Positions 52,760 through 64,000 of a stretch of 64,000 nt of DNA are shown piece after piece. The first letter of the stretch is position 1, and each line of letters opens with the position of its first letter. The notes beneath the pieces are model-generated. The model saw only the letters and a list, made by a program, of their open reading frames with translations. It made no database searches and was not told the DNA's origin. The stretch lies in the NCBI RefSeq assembly GCF_009707665.1, contig NZ_WLZW01000001.1, positions 1,829,508 to 1,893,507 on the forward strand, given 5' to 3'. This DNA comes from Planomicrobium sp. YIM 101495. Lineage in GTDB: Bacteria; Bacillota; Bacilli; Bacillales_A; Planococcaceae. The position numbers and the translations under genes were made by a program.

Positions 52760-53541
52760 TTTTTAGCCCCTCCTGCTTTCGTTTTAACAGGCTGTTGTTC
52801 CAGTTCTTTCTTCTTCTCCCATGGGCGGTAGATGAACATGTTTTGGATGAGGGAGATGATGTTCCCGATGACCCAGTACAATGTCAGTGCCGATGGAAGG
52901 ATGATCCCGAAACCGATGATCATGAATGGCATGAAATACATCATCATCTTCATCTGAGGATTGTCCATTGCCGGTCCGGTCATAAGGACTAGTAGCTGCA
53001 TACCCCCTGCGATGAACGCTAGGATGATGCTCGGCTCCGCCAATGTGAAAATAAGGAACGAGCCAAGGTCGATATCCGGTGTGTTGTTCATCCGGCTGAT
53101 CGCATGGTAGAAACCGATGAGGATCGGCATCTGGATGACGACCGGCAGACAGCCTGCCATCGGATTGACGCCTTCTTTTTGAAGGATGCCCATCATTTCC
53201 TGCTGGTACTTTTGCTGTGTGACCGCGTCTTTCGACTTGTACTTCTCTTTTAGTGCTGCAAGCTGCGGCTGGATTTGTTGCATCCGTTTCGAGCTGCGCG
53301 TTTGTTTGATCATTAATGGAAGGATCGCCAGACGGATGATGATTGTCACTGCGATGATCCCGAGGCCGTATGTGCCAAGAAGGCCTTTGAAATAAGTGAT
53401 TACCGAGACTAGTGGCCAGACAATGAATTCATTCCAGAATCCTTCGCTATCACTGCTGATGGGCTGGTCGAATTCCATACACCCGGCCAAAAATCCGGTT
53501 GCCGCAATCAGCAAAGCGAACAATAATAAACGCTTCTTCAA
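52756..53541 (-). CDS. yidC: membrane protein insertase YidC (SpoIIIJ/YqjG type), lipoprotein
   Basis: A 261-residue insertase. The lipoprotein signal KKRLLLFALLIAATGFLAGC ends in lipobox LAGC (Cys at 21), followed by five membrane helices with the conserved groove Arg in TIIIRLAILP (about residue 72) and the QMPILIGFYHAI stretch. A TTG start at 53541 is preferred: GGGGGA lies six bases upstream and it gives a compact signal peptide. Inserts membrane proteins with or without Sec. It lies in the rnpA-yidC-khpB order. Confidence 0.92.
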   Translation of the reverse strand: MKKRLLLFALLIAATGFLAGCMEFDQPISSDSEGFWNEFIVWPLVSVITYFKGLLGTYGLGIIAVTIIIRLAILPLMIKQTRSSKRMQQIQPQLAALKEKYKSKDAVTQQKYQQEMMGILQKEGVNPMAGCLPVVIQMPILIGFYHAISRMNNTPDIDLGSFLIFTLAEPSIILAFIAGGMQLLVLMTGPAMDNPQMKMMMYFMPFMIIGFGIILPSALTLYWVIGNIISLIQNMFIYRPWEKKKELEQQPVKTKAGGAKK

Positions 53542-53592
53542 ACCTTTTCCCCCAAACTTCTCATTCAATTGTAGTAATCATACCATTCGTGT

Positions 53593-53946
53593 TCATTTAT
53601 TTTCTACATTTTTCGGCAATGCGCGCGCAATTTTCAGCACGTGCATCAAACTTTTCTTGCTTTCATGAAAATCTAAATCGGCCGCCGGTTTCCTGGCGAT
53701 AATTACATAGTCCGCATTCGGGAGTAAATCGTCTTTCAATTCCAGGAACGTCTGGCGGATGAATCGTTTTATCCGATTCCGCGTGACAGCGTTGCCGACT
53801 TTCTTCGAAACGGACAAGCCGAGACGAAATTCCGGTTGGTCGCTTTTCCGGACGTAGACGATGAACTGACGGTTTGCGAATGATTTTCCTTTTTTAAAAA
53901 CATGCTGAAATTCAATATTCTTCTTGATCCGTTGGTGCTTATTCAT
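53593..53946 (-). CDS. rnpA: ribonuclease P protein component
   Basis: A 117-residue basic protein that assists the RNase P RNA in tRNA 5' processing. The RNR signature [16 protein letters not shown] (about 50-65) and the [14 protein letters not shown] stretch are typical. It starts 313 bases after rpmH, more than usual, because two repeat units separate them; a terminator after rpmH also lies between. Confidence 0.96.
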   Translation of the reverse strand: MNKHQRIKKNIEFQHVFKKGKSFANRQFIVYVRKSDQPEFRLGLSVSKKVGNAVTRNRIKRFIRQTFLELKDDLLPNADYVIIARKPAADLDFHESKKSLMHVLKIARALPKNVENK

Positions 53947-53957
53947 TTTTTCACCTG

Positions 53958-54232
53958 CTTAGATGGCGCTTCCGCTTTTCTCATTGTCCAGACTCCAGCG
54001 CCCAGCTCTTCGGGTCATAAGCCAGCTCAGCTTCGCAGCCTTTGCCGCTGCGCTGATCCGGCTTATGCCTTTCAGAGCTTGACGGGCGTTTCCGCTTTTC
54101 TCATTGTCCAGACTCCAGCTGCCAGACCCTCGAGACACTTCGACTTTACGATCGATGGCTAAGAAGCGCCATCATTCGCAAAGTCTCCAGCGCTTGTCGG
54201 GTCTGAACGGCAGCTTCCGCTTTTCTCAAAAA
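53958..54232. repeat. palindromic intergenic repeat, two tandem copies
   Basis: Units start with GCTTCCGCTTTTCTCATTGT at about 53967 and repeat as TTCCGCTTTTCTCATTGTCC at about 54090. A third TTCCGCTTTTCTC closes the array near 54215. CGGGTCATAAG pairs with CTTATGCC within unit 1. Relatives lie at 44457 and 51885. Confidence 0.75.
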
Positions 54233-54257
54233 AAAAGACCACTGATGCGGTCAGTGG
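54228..54257 (-). terminator. terminator of rpmH
   Basis: CCACTGA-TGCGG-TCAGTGG (54239-54257) with a nine-T run on the minus strand. Confidence 0.85.
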
Positions 54258-54259
54258 AC

Positions 54260-54397
54260 TTAAGCTGATAATACTTTTCTTCCTTTACGACGACGCGCTG
54301 CCAATACTCGGCGGCCGTTCTTTGTGCTCATACGTGCTCTGAAGCCGTGTACTTTGCTGTGTTTACGCTTATTTGGTTGGTAAGTACGCAATGACAT
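54260..54397 (-). CDS. rpmH: 50S ribosomal protein L34
   Basis: A 45-residue highly basic protein encoding [17 protein letters not shown] then [19 protein letters not shown], the L34 signature. AGGAGGTG lies upstream of the ATG. It is the first leftward gene from oriC and has a strong promoter at 54451-54480. Confidence 0.96.
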   Translation of the reverse strand: MSLRTYQPNKRKHSKVHGFRARMSTKNGRRVLAARRRKGRKVLSA

Positions 54398-54450
54398 TCT
54401 ATGACACCTCCTGAATGAGAGTTAACTACTTCGATAAGACAGTCTTGACT

Positions 54451-54480
54451 ATTATAAGGCGTGAGCTCTCCAAATGTCAA
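54451..54480 (-). promoter_or_regulatory. strong housekeeping promoter of rpmH
   Basis: On the minus strand TTGACA (54480-54475) and TATAAT (54456-54451) are both perfect, with an 18-base spacer. The leader is about 50 bases. Confidence 0.85.
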
Positions 54481-54812
54481 CGTCTGTTTCTAGAACTCTC
54501 TTTTTTCCACTCCCCGGCTTATCCACAATCACGAAAAAACAGGAGGGAATAACTGCTCCTTCATTTCTTGGTCAAAAAAAATATCCACACCCCTTATCTA
54601 CAGCTTCTACACATAGAAACCCCCTGTGGATAGAATCATTGTGCACAAAAAATGAGATGTGGATAAGTGAAACAAGTCCTTGAAACATCTTCTCATTTTT
54701 GGTAACATGAAATTGTTTTCACTTGTGAATAGATTATCACCCCAAAAACTTATCCACATTTTGTGAATAAGCTGTGGACAGTTATCCACCGGGCTGTTTG
54801 CAGGAATTATCC

Positions 54813-54841
54813 ACAGCCTGTGGTTTTGTGTATGATATAAT
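54813..54841 (+). promoter_or_regulatory. dnaA promoter overlapped by a DnaA box
   Basis: TATAAT (54836-54841) is preceded by TGA, an extended -10. The -35 position (54813-54818, ACAGCC) is weak and overlaps the DnaA box at 54807-54815, consistent with autorepression by DnaA. Confidence 0.65.
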
Positions 54842-54875
54842 TAAAAAAGTATTTTTCATTAAAGGAGAAACGCTA

Positions 54876-56222
54876 TTGGAACACTTAGACGAACTATGGT
54901 CAAGTGTGTTAGCCCAAGCTGAAACGAAAATCTCCAAACCTAGTTTTGAAACTTGGCTGAAATCAACAAAGCTCCTCACATATCAGGATGGTCAGATCAC
55001 GATTTCCGCTCCGAATTCATTTGCGCGTGATTGGCTCGAAAACCATTACGTACCACTGATTACGGGAATCATCTCAGATCTTCTTGGTGAAGATCTGCTT
55101 ATTAAATTTGTTGTGCCAAAAGACCAGAACATGGACGATTTTCAATTGCCAGCTCCCCGCATTAAGCCGGGAGAGACCGACCAACAGGAATTTCTGCCAG
55201 GAATGCTGAACCCGAAATACACGTTTGATACATTCGTGATCGGTTCCGGCAACCGTTTTGCACACGCAGCTTCACTGGCAGTCGCAGAAGCTCCCGCAAA
55301 AGCGTACAATCCGCTTTTCATCTACGGGGGCGTCGGCCTTGGAAAAACACATTTGATGCACGCCATCGGACATTACGTCCTCGAACATAATCCAAATGCG
55401 AAAGTGGTTTATTTGTCGTCTGAAAAATTCACTAACGAGTTCATTAACTCCATCCGTGATAACCAGACTGTCGATTTCCGCAATAAATACCGCAGCGTCG
55501 ACATTCTTTTAATCGATGACATTCAGTTTTTAGCTGGAAAAGAGCAAACACAAGAAGAATTCTTCCATACATTCAATACATTGCATGAAGAATCGAAACA
55601 GATCATCATCTCCAGTGACCGGCCTCCAAAAGAGATCCCGACGCTGGAAGACCGTCTCCGTTCCCGTTTTGAATGGGGATTGATCACGGATATTACACCG
55701 CCAGACCTGGAGACGCGCATCGCCATCCTACGCAAAAAAGCGAAAGCTGACGGGCTCGATATTCCAAACGATGTCATGACTTATATCGCCAATTCGATCG
55801 ATTCGAACATCCGTGAACTCGAAGGCGCTTTGATCCGTGTCGTCGCTTATTCCTCTTTGATCAACCGGGATATGAGTGCGGATCTTGCAGCAGAAGCGCT
55901 GAAAGACATCATGCCAAACTCCAAACCGAAAGTGATTACGATCCTTGATATCCAAAATGCAGTCGGAGAGCAGTTCAATGTGAAACTCGAAGACTTCAAA
56001 ACGAAGCGGCGGACGAAGGATATTGCCTATCCGCGTCAAGTCGCGATGTATTTGTCACGGGAAATGACGGATTTCTCCCTCCCGAAAATCGGTGAGGAAT
56101 TCGGTGGGCGTGACCATACAACCGTCATACATGCACACGAGAAGATTTCCAAAATGCTGAAAGACAACCAACAGCTCCAGCATGATGTGAAAGAAATCAA
56201 AACAGCACTCGGCCGTTCATAA
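54876..56222 (+). CDS. dnaA: chromosomal replication initiator DnaA
   Basis: A 448-residue AAA+ initiator. Domain I (about 1-85; [20 protein letters not shown]), a short domain II, AAA+ domain III (about 110-330; Walker [16 protein letters not shown], Walker [14 protein letters not shown], sensor [10 protein letters not shown]) and DNA-binding domain IV (about 340-448; [15 protein letters not shown]). A TTG start at 54876 is used: AAGGAG is nine bases upstream and it aligns with other DnaA N-termini; upstream reading runs into DnaA boxes. It is first of the rightward dnaA-dnaN pair. Confidence 0.96.
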   Translation: MEHLDELWSSVLAQAETKISKPSFETWLKSTKLLTYQDGQITISAPNSFARDWLENHYVPLITGIISDLLGEDLLIKFVVPKDQNMDDFQLPAPRIKPGETDQQEFLPGMLNPKYTFDTFVIGSGNRFAHAASLAVAEAPAKAYNPLFIYGGVGLGKTHLMHAIGHYVLEHNPNAKVVYLSSEKFTNEFINSIRDNQTVDFRNKYRSVDILLIDDIQFLAGKEQTQEEFFHTFNTLHEESKQIIISSDRPPKEIPTLEDRLRSRFEWGLITDITPPDLETRIAILRKKAKADGLDIPNDVMTYIANSIDSNIRELEGALIRVVAYSSLINRDMSADLAAEALKDIMPNSKPKVITILDIQNAVGEQFNVKLEDFKTKRRTKDIAYPRQVAMYLSREMTDFSLPKIGEEFGGRDHTTVIHAHEKISKMLKDNQQLQHDVKEIKTALGRS

Positions 56223-56395
56223 ACAGGGCTGTGGATAACCATATAATTTAAGGAGCAGTTTATACACAACTTATCTACATGTGAATAAACTGCTTCTCCG
56301 CGTTAAAATGGCACTTATCCACAAATCCACAGCCCCTATTACTATTATTACTAAAAAGACTTAAATAAAATATATATATTAAGCGAGGTATGAAA
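56223..56395 (+). other. oriC: oriC, dnaA-dnaN part with unwinding element (incC-like)
   Basis: DnaA boxes at 56230-56238 (minus), 56260-56268 (TTATACACA), 56280-56288 (minus) and 56315-56323 lead into a GC-rich spacer (AGCCCC). Six DnaA-trio steps follow at 56336-56353 (CTA TTA CTA TTA TTA CTA), then an AT-rich tract to 56380. This is the box/spacer/trio order of the B. subtilis basal unwinding system. Confidence 0.88.
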
Positions 56396-57532
56396 ATGAA
56401 ATTTGAAATAATTCGTGAGCGATTAGTAGAAGGATTGAACGATGTAATGAAAGCTGTCAGTTCAAAAACGACATTGCCGATTTTGACAGGAATTAAAATC
56501 GATGTAACAGGAGAAGGCGTGCGTTTGACTGGAAGCGATTCAGACATCACGATCCAAACATTCATTCCAGCTGAAGAAGACGGCAAACAAGTCATCAACA
56601 TTTCAGAAGGAGGCAGCATTGTCCTGCCAGCGAAGTTCTTTGGCGAGATCGTCCGTAAACTTCCTACAAATGATGTTGAAATCGAAGTGACAGGGAACTT
56701 CCAGACACATATCCGTTCAGGAAAGTCCGAATTCCACTTGATCGGACTCGATGCGATCGAATATCCGCAATTGCCGGATGTAAAAGATGATCATATGTTC
56801 AGCATTCCCGCAGATCTATTGAAAACAATCAACAGGGAAACAGTTTTTGCAGTTTCAAGCTCAGAGACACGCCCAGTCCTTACAGGAGTACACTGGGAAA
56901 TCAAAGAAGATGAACTTGTGTGTGTCGCAACAGACAGCCATCGTCTTGCACGCCGCAAAACAAAACTGGAATCATTGCCAAAAGACGAATACAGCGTCGT
57001 CATTCCAGGGAAGAGCTTGAATGAATTGAACAAAATCTTGGCAGACACGAAAGATCCTGTCGAAATCGTCATGACAAGCCAACAAGTCCTATTCAAATCG
57101 AAACATATCCTATTCTTCTCAAGACTTTTGGAAGGCAGCTATCCAGATACATCGAGACTGATCCCATCTGAACATAAAACGCAAGTGACGGTTAACGGCC
57201 GTTCACTTCTACAAGCAATCGACCGTGCTTCCTTACTTGCACGTGAAGAGCGCAACAACGTTGTCCGTTTCTCAACGATCGGCAACGGCGAAATCGAAGT
57301 ATCTTCCAATTCACCGGAAGTCGGGAAAGTAGAAGAGCAATTGCCAGCAGAGAAAATCGATGGCGAAGAACTGAAAATCTCGTTCAGTGCAAAATTCATG
57401 ATGGATGCCCTTAAAGCAATCGATGGACAAGACGTCGTCATCGAATTTACCGGAGCGATGCGTCCATTCGTCTTGAAATCAGCGCTGGATGATTCCGTTT
57501 TACAGCTGATTTTGCCTGTCCGGACCTATTAA
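56396..57532 (+). CDS. dnaN: DNA polymerase III beta sliding clamp
   Basis: A 378-residue three-domain clamp that tethers polymerase to DNA. KTTLPILTGIKI (about 24-35), GSDSDITIQTFIP (about 46-58) and the end LPVRTY are typical; length is standard. ATG 56396 is preferred to one two codons upstream because GAGG sits seven bases before it. It is downstream of dnaA and followed by a terminator. Confidence 0.97.
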   Translation: MKFEIIRERLVEGLNDVMKAVSSKTTLPILTGIKIDVTGEGVRLTGSDSDITIQTFIPAEEDGKQVINISEGGSIVLPAKFFGEIVRKLPTNDVEIEVTGNFQTHIRSGKSEFHLIGLDAIEYPQLPDVKDDHMFSIPADLLKTINRETVFAVSSSETRPVLTGVHWEIKEDELVCVATDSHRLARRKTKLESLPKDEYSVVIPGKSLNELNKILADTKDPVEIVMTSQQVLFKSKHILFFSRLLEGSYPDTSRLIPSEHKTQVTVNGRSLLQAIDRASLLAREERNNVVRFSTIGNGEIEVSSNSPEVGKVEEQLPAEKIDGEELKISFSAKFMMDALKAIDGQDVVIEFTGAMRPFVLKSALDDSVLQLILPVRTY

Positions 57533-57550
57533 AAATAATTAACACCCATG

Positions 57551-57577
57551 AGAGCTGCCATAAAGGCGGCTCTTTTT
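57551..57577 (+). terminator. terminator of dnaA-dnaN
   Basis: AGAGCTGCC / GGCGGCTCT with a five-base loop and TTTTT. Confidence 0.8.
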
Positions 57578-57639
57578 ACTTTTATACTTAATTAGGGTAA
57601 AATAGAGGGATAGAATACAAATCGAAGGATGAGGCCATT

Positions 57640-57871
57640 TTGAGAGAAATCGGGATTGATAAAGAATTTATTACATTGGGTCAATTATTGAAAATTACAG
57701 ATGTCATTAATTCAGGCGGCATGGCGAAATGGTTTTTGAGCGAGCATGAAGTATATGTCAACGGAGAGTTGGATGATCGACGCGGACGGAAATTACGTGC
57801 TGACGACAAAGTGACGATCCCAGCGATCGACGAAGAATTTCTGATGGTGGATGCGAGAGGTAGCCATTCAG

Positions 57872-57882
<11 letters not shown>
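57640..57882 (+). CDS. yaaA: S4-domain RNA-binding protein YaaA (RlbA)
   Basis: An 80-residue protein with a single S4 fold: [23 protein letters not shown] then [19 protein letters not shown]. It resembles ribosome-associated S4 proteins. TTG start at 57640 with GGATGAGG upstream; an ATG at 57629 runs into a stop after four codons. The end overlaps the recF start by 11 bases. Confidence 0.9.
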
Positions 57883-60971
<3,089 letters not shown>

Positions 60972-61000
60972 GCATCACAAGGTGAGAGGAGGCTGCACAT

Positions 61001-63568
61001 ATGGCTGAGCGGCCAGGCAGCGGAGTTGAAGGAATAAATATCAGTACAGAAATGCGGACGTCTTTCTTGGACTACGCAATGAGCGTCATTGTTTCACGTG
61101 CACTGCCCGATGTCCGGGATGGCTTGAAACCTGTGCATCGCCGTATTTTATACGCGATGTACGATTTAGGCATCACAGCGGATAAATCATACAAGAAATC
61201 TGCCCGTATCGTCGGTGACGTCATCGGTAAGTATCACCCGCATGGTGATAGCGCCGTATACGAAACGATGGTCCGGATGGCACAGGATTTCAGCTACCGT
61301 TATATGCTCGTCGATGGACACGGAAACTTCGGATCAGTCGATGGGGATTCAGCGGCGGCAATGCGTTACACGGAATCCAAAATGTCTAAGATCTCCATGG
61401 AATTACTGCGTGATCTGAATAAGAACACGATTGATTATAAAGAGAACTACGACGGCCAAGAAAAAGAGCCGGTTGTTTTACCGAGCCGCTTCCCAAACTT
61501 ACTGGTGAACGGAACTTCCGGGATCGCAGTCGGAATGGCGACGAACATTCCACCGCACCATTTAGGCGAAACGATCGATGGCGTGTTGGCGCTGGCAGAT
61601 AACCCTGCCATCACCACGGAGGAATTGATGGACATCATTCCAGGTCCGGACTTCCCGACTGGCGGAATCATTCTCGGCCGGAGCGGGATCCGCCGCGCTT
61701 ACGAAACAGGGAAAGGCTCCATCCTGATCCGTGCTGTTGTCGATATCGAGACGAAGCCGAACGGACGCGAGACGATCCTTGTCCGCGAATTGCCTTTCCA
61801 AGTCAACAAAGCCCGGTTGATCGAGAAGATCGCCGAGCTGGTCCGTGACAAACGGATCGACGGGATTACCGACCTACGTGACGAATCCGACCGGAACGGG
61901 ATGCGGATCGTCATTGAAGTGCGCCGGGATGCAAGTGCCAGCGTACTGTTGAATAACCTCTATAAACAAACAGCGATGCAGACGAGCTTCGGGATCAACA
62001 TGTTGGCGCTCGTCGACGGGCACCCACGTGTGCTCAGCTTGAAAGAAGTGCTGTTCCATTATTTGGAGCACCAGAAAGAAGTCATTACACGCCGCACGCA
62101 GTTCGAGCTTGCGAAAGCACAAGACCGTGCGCACATTCTCGAAGGCCTGCGCATTGCGCTGGATCATATCGATGCCATCATCGCATTGATCCGCGGTTCC
62201 CAGACGACGGAAGAAGCAAGAAACGGGTTAATGAAGGACTTCTCACTAAGTGAGCGCCAGTCCCAAGCGATCCTGGACATGCGTCTTCAGCGCCTGACAG
62301 GACTTGAGCGCGATAAGATCGAAGAAGAGTACCAAGGCCTTGTCAACTTGATCAAGGAATTGGAAGCCATCTTGGCAGACGAGAGCTTGATCATCCAGAT
62401 CATCCGTGAAGAGATCCTCGAAATCAAAGAACGCTTCAGTGATACACGCCGCACAGAAATTACTGCGGGTGGAGCGGAGATGTTCGAAGACGAAGATCTG
62501 ATTCCACGTGAAGATTCGGTTCTGACATTGACGCATAACGGTTACATCAAACGTTTGCCGGCCAATACTTATCGCAGCCAAAAACGCGGTGGTCGCGGCG
62601 TACAAGGAATGGGGACAAACGAAGACGACTTCGTTGAACACCTACTATATAGTTCGACACACGATACGATCCTATTCTTTACGAATACCGGGAAAGTGTA
62701 CCGGAAGAAGGGATATCAAATCCCTGAATTCGGCAGGACGTCCAAAGGATTACCTATTGTCAACCTTCTAGAGGTCAGCAAAGAAGAGAAAGTGACTGCC
62801 ATGATCCGGGTATCCGAGTTCAAAGAAGATGCATTCTTCTTCTTTACAACACGCGGAGGGGTCAGTAAGCGGACACCGGTCTCGAACTATGCCAACATCC
62901 GTCAGAATGGCTTGATCGCAATCGGCTTGCGTGAAGACGACGAGCTGATTTCCGTGAAGCTGACTGATGGCGAGAAAGAAATCGTCATCGGGACGCGCAA
63001 CGGTGCGTTGATCCGTTTCCCTGAAGAAGATATCCGCAGTATGAGCCGTGGAGCAACAGGGGTACGCGGCATCCGTCTGCGTGACGGTGACGAAGTGGTC
63101 GGCATGGAAGTATTGGAGCCGGGCGACAAAGTACTTGTCATCACGGAAAAAGGTTACGGGAAATTGACCGATGAAGAAGAGTACCGCGTCCAGTCAAGAG
63201 GCGGGATGGGGATCAAGACAGCCCAAATCACTGAGAAGAACGGACCGCTTGTCGCTGTGCGTACAGTCAACGGTTCGGAAGATATCATGTTGATCACGGT
63301 CAACGGCATCCTGATCCGGATGGATGTCAATGACATCTCTAAGACAGGCCGAAGCACACAAGGCGTCCGTCTGATCCGTCTCGGAGACGAGGAGCGGGTC
63401 GCCACTGTTGCGAAAGTGAAGAAAGATATCGATGATCTTCCAGACGAAGATCCAGAAGATGCTCTTATAGAAGAAAGTGCCGAAGCAGACGTCTACGATG
63501 AGGAAGAAGTCGTAGCAGATGCAACGGATGAAAGCCCGGAAGCAGATTGGGACGATCCAGAAGAATAA
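61001..63568 (+). CDS. gyrA: DNA gyrase subunit A
   Basis: An 855-residue cleavage subunit. The catalytic Tyr lies in [13 protein letters not shown] (about 121-133). The quinolone-determining segment reads [10 protein letters not shown], with the wild-type Ser and Glu. The C-terminal wrapping domain has the GyrA box [10 protein letters not shown] (about 527). The last roughly 45 residues form a very acidic tail (many Asp/Glu), longer than in B. subtilis GyrA (821 residues). It starts 29 bases after gyrB and is co-transcribed. Confidence 0.97.
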   Translation: MAERPGSGVEGINISTEMRTSFLDYAMSVIVSRALPDVRDGLKPVHRRILYAMYDLGITADKSYKKSARIVGDVIGKYHPHGDSAVYETMVRMAQDFSYRYMLVDGHGNFGSVDGDSAAAMRYTESKMSKISMELLRDLNKNTIDYKENYDGQEKEPVVLPSRFPNLLVNGTSGIAVGMATNIPPHHLGETIDGVLALADNPAITTEELMDIIPGPDFPTGGIILGRSGIRRAYETGKGSILIRAVVDIETKPNGRETILVRELPFQVNKARLIEKIAELVRDKRIDGITDLRDESDRNGMRIVIEVRRDASASVLLNNLYKQTAMQTSFGINMLALVDGHPRVLSLKEVLFHYLEHQKEVITRRTQFELAKAQDRAHILEGLRIALDHIDAIIALIRGSQTTEEARNGLMKDFSLSERQSQAILDMRLQRLTGLERDKIEEEYQGLVNLIKELEAILADESLIIQIIREEILEIKERFSDTRRTEITAGGAEMFEDEDLIPREDSVLTLTHNGYIKRLPANTYRSQKRGGRGVQGMGTNEDDFVEHLLYSSTHDTILFFTNTGKVYRKKGYQIPEFGRTSKGLPIVNLLEVSKEEKVTAMIRVSEFKEDAFFFFTTRGGVSKRTPVSNYANIRQNGLIAIGLREDDELISVKLTDGEKEIVIGTRNGALIRFPEEDIRSMSRGATGVRGIRLRDGDEVVGMEVLEPGDKVLVITEKGYGKLTDEEEYRVQSRGGMGIKTAQITEKNGPLVAVRTVNGSEDIMLITVNGILIRMDVNDISKTGRSTQGVRLIRLGDEERVATVAKVKKDIDDLPDEDPEDALIEESAEADVYDEEEVVADATDESPEADWDDPEE

Positions 63569-63577
63569 AGGATGAAC

Positions 63578-63620
63578 TGCCTAGCATCGTCGACCTACTC
63601 GACTTTGCCGGGCATTTTTT
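63578..63620 (+). terminator. terminator of gyrBA
   Basis: TGCC...GGCA and GTCGA-CCTAC-TCGAC form a stem with an internal loop; TTTTTTCTTTT follows. Confidence 0.7.
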
Positions 63621-63772
63621 CTTTTGGGGAGAATCTTTCAGAAATCGACGGAAACACGCAAGGAGTCAGGCGTAATAAGGGTTTGGGCTATGTATCGCTG
63701 TTTGGAATTACACTGTGGAAGTTGGTTTACAACGAATAAGTTGAGATAAACCAACTTATTTTCGAAAAGGTA

Positions 63773-63801
63773 TTGCAATATAAGAAAATCCTTGGTAAGA
63801 T
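63773..63801 (+). promoter_or_regulatory. rRNA operon promoter P1
   Basis: TTGCAA (63773-63778), a 17-base spacer, TAAGAT (63796-63801). Confidence 0.65.
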
Positions 63802-63868
63802 AGTCCTTGTCGTGTTCGAGGCATTCAACGCATTCGAAACACGAAGAAAAAGAATTTCAAATTAGTTA

Positions 63869-63897
63869 TTGACTTCCGGTTCGGAACTTGATACTAT
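63869..63897 (+). promoter_or_regulatory. rRNA operon promoter P2
   Basis: TTGACT (63869-63874), a 17-base spacer, TACTAT (63892-63897). It is exactly 96 bases downstream of P1, a tandem layout usual for rRNA operons. Confidence 0.8.
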
Positions 63898-64000
63898 AGA
63901 GAAGTTGCCGCTGAAACAAACGGCGCTTTACGAAACAACATGAACCTTGAAAACTGAACAGCAAAACGTTGATGAAATAGTTACTGATCAGCCTCCGGGC

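Larger units (their letters stand above)
53947..54259. other. gap between rpmH and rnpA occupied by repeats
   Basis: In most Bacillales rpmH and rnpA are nearly adjacent. Here two tandem units of the palindromic repeat (53958-54232) and the rpmH terminator fill 313 bases. No gene seen. Confidence 0.75.
54398..54875 (+). other. oriC: oriC, dnaA-upstream part (incAB-like)
   Basis: This 478-base gap holds DnaA boxes at 54519-54527, 54658-54666 (minus), 54750-54758, 54762-54770 (minus, TGTGAATAA) and 54807-54815, all matching TTATNCACA. Single-mismatch boxes lie at 54581-54589, 54625-54633 and 54782-54790. It also contains the rpmH and dnaA promoters. Confidence 0.92.
63569..64000 (+). other. 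rRNA operon promoter and leader region
   Basis: Past the gyrA terminator this 432-base stretch holds an 11-pair inverted repeat (63719-63729 with 63747-63757), two tandem promoters, and a leader with TGAAAACTGAACA (63948-63960), which typically precedes 16S rRNA in Bacillales. The 16S gene itself would start just outside the window. No protein gene seen. Confidence 0.85.

Noticed and set aside
61090..61105. TGTTTCACGTG half-site in gyrA
   Set aside because: Only the left half matches parS; the right half has about four mismatches.

Overview
The window is the replication-origin region of a Bacillales chromosome. The order rpmH-oriC-dnaA-dnaN-yaaA-recF-gyrB-gyrA on the right and rnpA-yidC-khpB-mnmE-mnmG-rsmG-noc-parA-parB on the left is the classic Firmicutes origin. 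The GdpP, WalRK-YycHI-WalJ-HtrA and purA blocks follow further left. Gene content (DUF4317, DUF1846, CxxH/CxxC protein), near-even base composition and the intergenic repeat families suggest Planococcaceae (Planococcus-like). The family assignment is an inference; the order Bacillales is secure.

Layout. 1-3.6 kb: an ECF sigma/anti-sigma pair with what looks like an autoregulated promoter, a 38-residue miniature relative of the anti-sigma N-terminus behind a copy of the same promoter, a perfect parS site and an orphan membrane protein. 3.6-9.1 kb: a sugar-acid operon (dehydrogenase, DUF1537 kinase, class II aldolase, GntP permease) divergent from a GntR/FCD regulator, with three phased operator-like sites between them. 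9.2-15 kb: DUF4317, a nuclease-like protein, a 5'-truncated HIT gene, a deaminase, a frameshifted NmrA-like pseudogene and DUF1846. 15.1-22.6 kb: a UvrA-like ABC ATPase, a DUF418/histidine kinase/response regulator operon and a PdaC-like deacetylase. This block is bracketed by the rlmH 3' end and a degenerate copy of that end. 22.6-31 kb: rlmH, the CxxH gene inside a DnaA-box cluster, dinB-like, htrA, walJ, yycI, yycH, walK, walR. 31-44.4 kb: M23 peptidase, purA, dnaB, rplI, gdpP, DUF2232, rpsR-ssb-rpsF, DUF3267, ychF, DUF951, mscS, DUF554. 44.4-54.4 kb: the parB-to-rpmH block. 54.4-63.6 kb: oriC and dnaA to gyrA, read rightward. The window ends inside an rRNA operon promoter/leader, just before 16S rRNA.

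The chromosome-organising parts and their DNA targets are present together: parA/parB with two parS sites (one inside parB), noc with a perfect Noc-binding site beside walR, and DnaA with boxes on both sides of dnaA plus DnaA-trios next to dnaN. A second DnaA-box cluster lies about 31 kb away, upstream of rlmH.

The least conventional observations are the sugar-acid operon, whose three enzymes match my recollection of a plant fusion protein; the rlmH-bracketed block, which resembles an old SCC-type insertion; and the duplicated ECF promoter driving a miniature anti-sigma-like membrane peptide. No CRISPR array, prophage, transposase or complete insertion sequence was seen.
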